Origin: Turicibacter sp. UBA7094
GTDB lineage: Bacteria > Bacillota_I > Bacilli_A > MOL361 > Turicibacteraceae
Assembly (NCBI GenBank): GCA_002493395.1
Contig: DKYS01000079.1
Span: forward strand, 6,219-12,933
Direction of reading: 5' to 3'
Length of the DNA: 6,715 bases
A program made the translations under genes and the position numbers. Shown here piece by piece: positions 1-3,718 of this stretch. The number at the start of each line of letters is the position of its first letter. Positions within the stretch are counted from its first letter, which is position 1. The notes under the pieces were generated by a model. It saw only the letters and a program-made list of their open reading frames with translations, ran no database searches and was not told the origin of the DNA.

Positions 1-804
1 AACAGGAACAACGGCCCCTTTATAAGTTTCTTTAATAAAATCTTGAATTTCTTCTGAGTGTAAAGCGTCGATTAATTCTTTAACGGCCTCGTTATCTTCA
101 TTTCCTTCTTTCACTGCAATAATATTTACGTAAGGTGATTGGCTATCTTCTAACACAATAGCGTCCTCCATTGGATTTAGGCCTCCATCTAATGCATAGT
201 TGGTATTGATTAAAACGGCATCTCCTTCATTTTGTTCATAAACAGTGACTAATAAACCGGGATCGATGTCTGTTTTGAAATTTAGATTTTTAGGATTTTC
301 GATAATATCATCGACTGTTGCTGTTGTTGAGTCGACCTCCGGATTTAATTTAATAAGACCATTTTGTTGTAATAAGGTTAACATACGTCCGTGATCGGCA
401 ACAGAATTACTCATGATAATAGTTGCTCCATCAGGTAATTGATCTAAAGAAGTGTAATTTTTAGAGTAAATTCCAATCGGCTCAATATGGATTCCTCCGA
501 CATTAACCAGATGAGTGCCATGTTCTTCATTAAATGTCTCTAAATAAGGAATGTGTTGGAAGTAATTCGCGTCTAACTCTTCATCTTCGACACTTGTATT
601 TGGTAAAACGTAGTCCTGAAAGACGGTGACTTCTAAATCAATTCCTTTTTCCTTTAAAATGGGTTGAACCTGTTCTAAAATTTCTGCATGCGGAACGGCT
701 GATGCACCGACCGAGAGCGTTGTAGATTCTGTATTTTTTTGTCCACAACCAACGAGTGAAATAGCGGCTACGAAACCACATAAACCTAATTTTAGTTTTT
801 TCAT
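1..804 (-). CDS. metQ: Methionine ABC transporter substrate-binding lipoprotein MetQ (3' end cut by window edge)
   Basis: MetQ is the membrane-anchored binding protein that delivers methionine to the MetNI importer. The frame opens at ATG 804-802 behind a strong ribosome site (rc GAGGGGGAA, 812-820) and stays open for 268 codons to the window edge without a stop. Family members are usually about 270-280 residues, so only a short C-terminal tail should be missing. Residues 1-20 form a lipoprotein signal: MKKLKLG, a hydrophobic stretch, then the lipobox L17-V-G-C20, with C20 the predicted lipidated cysteine. The mature part has family landmarks: SVGASAVPHAEIL (31-43), FQDYVLPN (62-69), DANYFQHIPYL (78-88), NPKNLNFK (170-177), INTNYAL (199-205) and SPYVNIIAV (223-231). 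Probable ligand contacts by family analogy are Y65, F82, H84, R140 and N202. The loop before R140 reads SNSVADHGR where many MetQ proteins have NDPTN-GGR, so ligand preference could differ. It is the last gene of metNIQ. Confidence 0.93.
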   Translation of the reverse strand, partial: MKKLKLGLCGFVAAISLVGCGQKNTESTTLSVGASAVPHAEILEQVQPILKEKGIDLEVTVFQDYVLPNTSVEDEELDANYFQHIPYLETFNEEHGTHLVNVGGIHIEPIGIYSKNYTSLDQLPDGATIIMSNSVADHGRMLTLLQQNGLIKLNPEVDSTTATVDDIIENPKNLNFKTDIDPGLLVTVYEQNEGDAVLINTNYALDGGLNPMEDAIVLEDSQSPYVNIIAVKEGNEDNEAVKELIDALHSEEIQDFIKETYKGAVVPV

Positions 805-811
805 CTAAAAT

Positions 812-820
812 TCCCCCTCT
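812..820 (-). promoter_or_regulatory. Ribosome binding site of metQ
   Basis: On the minus strand the sequence reads GAGGGGGAA about 7 bases before ATG 804-802. It supports this methionine as the start, which is also what gives a complete lipoprotein signal peptide. Confidence 0.7.
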
Positions 821-839
821 AAAATTTTTATATTTAAAT

Positions 840-856
840 CTTAATCGTCGATTAAG
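840..856. repeat. Perfect 17-base palindrome in the metI-metQ gap
   Basis: CTTAATCG-T-CGATTAAG is a perfect dyad lying between the metI stop and the metQ start. In the metNIQ transcript it can form a stem of 7 base pairs with a three-base loop. No uridine run follows it on the minus strand, so it does not look like a standard intrinsic terminator. It could be an RNA stability element or processing site separating the levels of metNI and metQ, but that is inference. Confidence 0.5.
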
Positions 857-879
857 TATTTAACAATGTAGTATGTTTT

Positions 880-1548
880 TTAACGTTTATCGATTTGATG
901 AGACCAAAAGTCCCCAATCCATTGAATCACAAAAACAATGAATAAGATAATAATCGTTGCAACAACAACGATGTCAAAACGGTGACGTTGGAAGCCTTCT
1001 AGATAAGCGAGATTTCCAAGACCACCAGCTCCGATAACGCCTGCCATTGCCGTATATCCAACAAGTGAGATAGTCGTAACAGTAATTCCGGATATTAGGG
1101 CAGGTAAACTTTCAGGAATAAGAACTTTTCTAATGATAGTTCCTATAGAAGCTCCCATAGAAAGGGAGGCCTCGATGACGCCCTTATCAATTTCACGGAA
1201 GGCTATTTCTACGAGACGACCGTAAAAAGGGGCACTTCCAATAATGAGAGCAGGGAGAGCCGCATTAGGACCAAGCATCGTTCCCATGAGTAGTTTAGTG
1301 AAATCTAATAAAAGGATGATTAGAATAACGAATGGAATTGAACGAAAGATGTTGACGAATGCTGAAAATAGACGATGAATCCATTTATTTTCTAAAAGTT
1401 GTCCGGGACTTGTTAAGAATAAGATAAGCCCAAGAAGAAGTCCCAATATAAAACTAAAAAATGCGGCAATTAGTGTCATATATAATGTTTCAATCGTAGC
1501 AGATAACATCCTCTCCCAATTGACATGGGGTAACAGTGATAAAATCAT
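880..1548 (-). CDS. metI: Methionine ABC transporter permease MetI
   Basis: MetI is the membrane-spanning subunit of the MetNIQ methionine importer; two copies form the channel in the cytoplasmic membrane. The 222-residue protein has the usual length and about five hydrophobic helices (roughly residues 20-46, 61-87, 95-112, 150-175 and 192-212). The cytoplasmic coupling (EAA) loop is clear at 126-149: EASLSMGAS, then IIRKVLIPESLP, the surface that docks onto the ATPase. It is followed by the family's GYTAMAGVIGAGGLGNLA stretch (164-181). The start ATG 1548-1546 shares its first base with the metN stop codon (TAATG), so translation is probably coupled. A strong ribosome site, rc TGAGGTGA at 1556-1563, lies inside the end of metN. 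No damage is seen. Assignment to methionine rather than another D,L-amino acid rests on the metN-NIL domain and metQ neighbours. Confidence 0.95.
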   Translation of the reverse strand: MILSLLPHVNWERMLSATIETLYMTLIAAFFSFILGLLLGLILFLTSPGQLLENKWIHRLFSAFVNIFRSIPFVILIILLLDFTKLLMGTMLGPNAALPALIIGSAPFYGRLVEIAFREIDKGVIEASLSMGASIGTIIRKVLIPESLPALISGITVTTISLVGYTAMAGVIGAGGLGNLAYLEGFQRHRFDIVVVATIIILFIVFVIQWIGDFWSHQIDKR

Positions 1549-2561
1549 TAAGAAATCACCTCAATTTCTACACCTTCTTGTGTTAAATAGTTAAGCGCGG
1601 CATTAATTTCACTTCCAGTTAAATGAATATATAAGTCGCCATAACCTCCCTCTTGGGTGTGAAGGATTTTTCCTTGAATAATATTAATCTCAACTTTGAA
1701 ATTTCGGATGACATTAGTGATAAATGGTTGTTCTGCTTTTTCCTTTAAAAATTTGAGTAAGACGACTTTTCCATCTGGAAATTCCTGCGCGAGGTGACGG
1801 GCTACTTTAAGAGAGTTGTCTTCTCGTGCAAGTTGTTTTACAAATCGCTTTGTAACAGGGTGTTTTGGTGAAGAGAAAATATCCAATACTTCCCCTTGTT
1901 CAACAATATTTCCGCTTTCCATGATTGCAACGCGATGGCAAATCTTATGAATGACGTGCATTTCATGAGTAATGAGAACAAGAGTTAACTGATATTTTTT
2001 ATTAATTTGTACGAGGAGGTCTAAAATTTCGTCCGTTGTTTGAGGATCAAGTGCCGATGTTGCCTCGTCGCAAAGTAAAACACGTGGATTATTTGCTAAT
2101 GCCCTGGCGATCCCAACCCTTTGTTTTTGGCCACCGCTTAGTTGATTTGGATAGGCATGTTCCTTACCAGTCAATCCAACTAATTCGATGAGTTCGGTTA
2201 CTCGCTCTTGGATTTTTGCCTTTTTTACACCAGCAATTTCTAATGAAAAGGCGATGTTTTCAAAGACTGTTCGCGACCAAAGTAGGTTGAAATGTTGAAA
2301 TACCATTCCGATTTCTTGGCGAGCGAGTCGTAATTCTTTTTGTGATATCTTAGTTAAATCCTGCCCATCTATCATAACGGTTCCGCTTGTCGGGCGTTCT
2401 AATAAATTGAGCATCCGAATTAACGTACTTTTTCCCGCTCCACTATAACCAATAATGCCGAAAATTTCCCCTTTTTTAATCGATAAATCAACCTGATTCA
2501 CGGCAGTAATCGTAGTATGATCAGCTTTAAAGACTTTCTGGACTTTATTTAAAATAATCAT
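1548..2561 (-). CDS. metN: Methionine ABC transporter ATP-binding protein MetN
   Basis: MetN is the ATPase that powers methionine uptake through MetI on the cytoplasmic side of the membrane. Its 337 residues match the family length. In order it shows Walker A GYSGAGKS(T) at 38-46, Q-loop Q89 in MVFQHFNLL, signature LSGGQKQR at 141-148, Walker B VLLCDE at 161-166 (catalytic E166), D-loop SALD at 169-172 and the switch histidine H199. Residues from about 262 to the end form the regulatory NIL (ACT-like) domain, which in E. coli MetN binds methionine and shuts transport off when the cell is replete (trans-inhibition). Here it includes VVLLKF and YGDLYIHLTG. The start is ATG 2561-2559, about 5 bases after rc AAAGGGGGAG (2567-2576). 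It is the first gene of metN-metI-metQ and overlaps metI by one base. All catalytic motifs are intact. Confidence 0.96.
   Translation of the reverse strand: MIILNKVQKVFKADHTTITAVNQVDLSIKKGEIFGIIGYSGAGKSTLIRMLNLLERPTSGTVMIDGQDLTKISQKELRLARQEIGMVFQHFNLLWSRTVFENIAFSLEIAGVKKAKIQERVTELIELVGLTGKEHAYPNQLSGGQKQRVGIARALANNPRVLLCDEATSALDPQTTDEILDLLVQINKKYQLTLVLITHEMHVIHKICHRVAIMESGNIVEQGEVLDIFSSPKHPVTKRFVKQLAREDNSLKVARHLAQEFPDGKVVLLKFLKEKAEQPFITNVIRNFKVEINIIQGKILHTQEGGYGDLYIHLTGSEINAALNYLTQEGVEIEVIS
1556..1563 (-). promoter_or_regulatory. Ribosome binding site of metI inside the metN 3' end
   Basis: The minus strand reads TGAGGTGA here, 7 bases before ATG 1548. It overlaps the last codons of metN and, with the TAATG stop-start overlap, indicates coupled translation of the ATPase and permease. 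Confidence 0.75.
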
Positions 2562-2566
2562 ATGCT

Positions 2567-2576
2567 CTCCCCCTTT
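2567..2576 (-). promoter_or_regulatory. Ribosome binding site of metN
   Basis: Minus-strand AAAGGGGGAG lies about 5 bases ahead of ATG 2561 and fixes the metN start. Confidence 0.7.
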
Positions 2577-2582
2577 TTCTGA

Positions 2583-2600
2583 CGTTATAAATTTTTAACG
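2583..2600. promoter_or_regulatory. Imperfect 18-base dyad in the metN leader
   Basis: CGTTATAAATTTTTAACG is a near-perfect dyad (8 of 9 pairs) just upstream of the metN ribosome site, inside the predicted untranslated leader. It could be an operator or a weak AT-rich RNA hairpin. With the base before it, its left end gives ACGTTATAA (2582-2590), which recurs exactly in the palindrome ahead of pflB (3565-3573). No known regulator is assigned. Confidence 0.3.
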
Positions 2601-2651
2601 GATACGAGATTAAGAGAAATAGTTACCTTAATTCGATAAAACATATTATTT

Positions 2652-2679
2652 ATTTTAAATGTAATTTTTATGAAGTCAA
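2652..2679 (-). promoter_or_regulatory. Predicted sigma-A promoter for metNIQ
   Basis: On the minus strand TTGACT (2679-2674, 5 of 6 consensus bases) is followed after 16 bases by TAAAAT (2657-2652, 5 of 6). Transcription would begin near 2645, giving a leader of roughly 84 nt before ATG 2561. I see no S-box or T-box consensus in that leader, and it is too short for either. The promoter call is by consensus only. Confidence 0.5.
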
Positions 2680-2701
2680 GGAATAATGTGGTAATAAAAA
2701 G

Positions 2702-2716
2702 ATGAAAACGTTAAAA
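2702..2716. promoter_or_regulatory. cre-like site (possible CcpA operator) between metN and mntP
   Basis: ATGAAAACGTTAAAA fits the Bacillus CcpA operator consensus WTGWAARCGYWWWCW at 14 of 15 positions. The one miss is the C near the right end. It lies about 22 bases upstream of the predicted metN -35 box and ahead of the weak mntP promoter, so either transcription unit could be the target. In AT-rich DNA such a match can arise by chance, and the missing C is a conserved base. Confidence 0.3.
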
Positions 2717-2727
2717 ATGATTTTTTA

Positions 2728-2757
2728 TGAATATATTCGAGGGTGCTTAGGTATGAT
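2728..2757 (+). promoter_or_regulatory. Tentative promoter for mntP
   Basis: TATGAT at 2752-2757 matches the -10 consensus at 5 of 6 bases. The best -35 at an acceptable distance is TGAATA (2728-2733, 3 of 6, 18-base spacer), which is poor. Transcription from near 2764 would give a leader of only about 32 nt, with no room for the manganese-sensing yybP-ykoY riboswitch often found ahead of such genes. No clear MntR operator is visible. Confidence 0.3.
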
Positions 2758-2782
2758 GTAAAGATAAATTTAAACTAAAATT

Positions 2783-2789
2783 GGGGTGA
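2783..2789 (+). promoter_or_regulatory. Ribosome binding site deciding the TTG start of mntP
   Basis: GGGGTGA ends 6 bases before TTG 2796-2798. The next in-frame ATG (2820-2822, residue 9) has no such site and would remove part of the first membrane helix, so TTG is the better start. Confidence 0.65.
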
Positions 2790-2795
2790 AAATCG

Positions 2796-3380
2796 TTGAA
2801 CAGCTATTTAGTAATTGTCATGGTTATGTCTATTGCGTTAGCAATGGATGCCTTTGCAGTATCAGTAACGCTTGGAATGGATGGGAAAGCTCATAGGATT
2901 AGTGAACGTCTAAAAATAGCAGGGACATTTGGTTTTTTTCAGGGGCTTCTTTTTGTTATGGGACTACTTTCATTGAGGTTTGTAAGCGGCGAGGTTACAA
3001 CGTATAATCATTTAATTGCAGGTGTTATCTTACTTATATTAGGGATTAGAATGTTACGGGAAGCTTTGGATGGATCAACTAATGGATGTATGGAGTCCCA
3101 TGAGAAAGAATTAAATCAAAGCAAGCGACTTCCTTTTAAAGTGATTACAGCTTTTGGAATCGTAACGAGTATTGATGCCTTAGCTGCCGGAATTACCTAT
3201 GGGTTGATCTATGACGAATTTATTTTAGTAACTTTATGCGTCACTTTAATTGCATTTTTTCTCTCTTATATTGGTTTAACATTTGGTAAAAGACTAGGAC
3301 ATTTAATTGGAAACAAGGCAAATATTTTAGGAGGAATTATGGTTATTTTATTGGGGGTGCACGCTATATTTTTCAACTGA
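2796..3380 (+). CDS. mntP: Manganese efflux pump MntP
   Basis: MntP exports Mn2+ across the cytoplasmic membrane and protects cells from manganese overload. The 194-residue protein has the typical length and six hydrophobic helices (roughly 4-26, 43-63, 71-88, 113-138, 141-165 and 176-193), arranged as two three-helix repeats. Each repeat carries the family's acidic signature: MDAFAVS (17-23, D18) in helix 1 and TSIDALAAG (124-132, D127) in helix 4. These correspond to the functionally important aspartates of E. coli MntP. The loop between the repeats (about 90-112) is charged and variable. The start is TTG at a well-placed ribosome site. The gene stands alone, divergent from metN and separated from pflB by 338 bases, so it is probably its own transcript. 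Substrate assignment comes from the family; the sequence shows no manganese-specific regulatory element. Confidence 0.93.
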   Translation: MNSYLVIVMVMSIALAMDAFAVSVTLGMDGKAHRISERLKIAGTFGFFQGLLFVMGLLSLRFVSGEVTTYNHLIAGVILLILGIRMLREALDGSTNGCMESHEKELNQSKRLPFKVITAFGIVTSIDALAAGITYGLIYDEFILVTLCVTLIAFFLSYIGLTFGKRLGHLIGNKANILGGIMVILLGVHAIFFN

Positions 3381-3419
3381 GTTATCCTTATTATATATAG
3401 GGAGAAATATAGATTAATA

Positions 3420-3448
3420 TTGACATAAAATTTGACTCTGATTAGTAT
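3420..3448 (+). promoter_or_regulatory. Distal promoter-like element upstream of pflB
   Basis: A consensus -35 TTGACA (3420-3425) is followed after 17 bases by TAGTAT (3443-3448, 4 of 6). If used, it would give a leader of about 260 nt before pflB. The perfect -35 makes it worth listing, but AT-rich DNA produces such matches often. Confidence 0.3.
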
Positions 3449-3515
3449 TTGAAAAAGCAGGGAAAGATGAACCAAAATAATGAAGTAAAAAAATAAAAAA
3501 AATACTTAAGATAAG

Positions 3516-3544
3516 TTGATTTTTTCCAGCCATAGAAATATAAT
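3516..3544 (+). promoter_or_regulatory. Best predicted sigma-A promoter of pflBA
   Basis: TTGATT (3516-3521, 4 of 6) and a perfect TATAAT (3539-3544) are separated by the ideal 17 bases. The start site would be near 3551, giving a leader of about 168 nt. An A-rich tract at 3486-3502, about 50-65 bases before the start site, may act as an UP-like or bending element. The palindrome at 3565-3576 lies about 15 bases downstream of the start site, a place where a bound repressor could block transcription. Confidence 0.55.
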
Positions 3545-3564
3545 AGGAGTGTAAAAAGATATAT

Positions 3565-3600
3565 ACGTTATAACGTTTATATGATGTCGATAAACGCTAT
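3565..3600. promoter_or_regulatory. Palindrome plus inverted repeat: candidate operator ahead of pflB
   Basis: ACGTTATAACGT (3565-3576) is a perfect 12-base palindrome. It overlaps the left arm of a second dyad, ATAACGTTTAT (3570-3580) with ATAAACGCTAT (3590-3600), which pairs at 10 of 11 positions around a 9-base spacer. The pair lies downstream of the best promoter and covers the -35/spacer zone of a further TATAAT at 3598. It resembles neither the Rex site (TTGTGAA-N4-TTCACAA) nor the Fnr site (TGTGA-N6-TCACA) nor a good cre site, so the regulator is unknown. It could instead fold as an RNA hairpin in the leader. Confidence 0.4.
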
Positions 3601-3603
3601 AAT
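3598..3603 (+). promoter_or_regulatory. Consensus -10 element overlapping the inverted repeat
   Basis: A second perfect TATAAT lies here. The sequence 17 bases upstream (GTTTAT, 3575-3580) is a poor -35 and lies within the inverted repeat arm. If it functions, this promoter would probably need an activator or be controlled by whatever binds the dyad. The start site would be near 3610. Confidence 0.3.
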
Positions 3604-3647
3604 TGTAAGATGAAAACCCTTTACAAAAGGTCAAGTCTCGTTGTAAA
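3603..3647. repeat. Three alternating TTGTAA / TTACAA elements in the pflB upstream region
   Basis: TTGTAA (3603-3608), TTACAA (3621-3626) and TTGTAA (3641-3646) alternate in orientation. The second and third extend to a 7-bp inverted pair, TTTACAA (3620-3626) and TTGTAAA (3641-3647). In RNA the middle element could pair with either neighbour, giving two mutually exclusive hairpins. In DNA they could be half-sites. The last pair coincides with the boxes of the proximal promoter, so part of the symmetry may just be promoter consensus. Confidence 0.35.
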
Positions 3648-3649
3648 AT
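3620..3649 (+). promoter_or_regulatory. Proximal promoter-like element of pflBA
   Basis: TTTACA (3620-3625, 5 of 6) and TAAAAT (3644-3649, 5 of 6) are 18 bases apart. Transcription would start near 3656 and give a leader of about 60 nt. This makes it a plausible direct pflB promoter in addition to the one at 3516-3544. Confidence 0.4.
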
Positions 3650-3703
3650 GAGTGTGTGTTAATGAGATTTGAAATTTCAGAGAGCAGTTCTTGAGAGAAC
3701 AAT

Positions 3704-3710
3704 AAGGAGG
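3704..3710 (+). promoter_or_regulatory. Ribosome binding site deciding the pflB start
   Basis: AAGGAGG is a full-strength Shine-Dalgarno site. It lies 8 bases before ATG 3719 but only 2 bases before the in-frame TTG at 3713, so ATG 3719 is the start. Confidence 0.85.
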
Positions 3711-3718
3711 AATTGTCC

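Larger units (their letters stand above)
3381..3718 (+). other. Intergenic region mntP-pflB: regulatory DNA, no gene
   Basis: These 338 bases hold no convincing coding sequence. They contain several promoter-like elements, an A-rich tract (3486-3502), an AT-rich palindrome with an overlapping inverted repeat (3565-3600), alternating TTGTAA/TTACAA elements (3603-3647), the small palindrome TGAAATTTCA (3670-3679), a short hairpin GTTCT-TGAG-AGAAC (3687-3700) and the pflB ribosome site. No strong GC-rich terminator for mntP is seen. The only candidate is a weak 5-bp stem (ACTTA/TAAGT, 3504-3516) followed by TGATTTTTT, so some read-through from mntP into pflB is possible. Confidence 0.7.

Noticed and set aside
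2562..2795. Search for an S-box, T-box or yybP-ykoY riboswitch
   Set aside because: None of the conserved sequence segments of these elements were seen by eye on either strand.
3266..3475. 69-codon open frame on the minus strand overlapping the mntP 3' end
   Set aside because: It is antisense to a well-supported gene, has a low-complexity composition, and resembles no family.
3504..3525. Possible intrinsic terminator for mntP (ACTTA-AGA-TAAGT then TGATTTTTT)
   Set aside because: The stem is only five AT-rich pairs, too weak for a confident terminator, and the element overlaps the best pflB -35 box.
3611..3625. cre-like sequence TGAAAACCCTTTACA upstream of pflB
   Set aside because: It lacks the central CG of CcpA sites and is one base too long for the symmetric consensus.
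3670..3679. Palindrome TGAAATTTCA in the pflB leader as a regulator site
   Set aside because: Ten-base AT-rich palindromes are common by chance and it matches no full regulator consensus.
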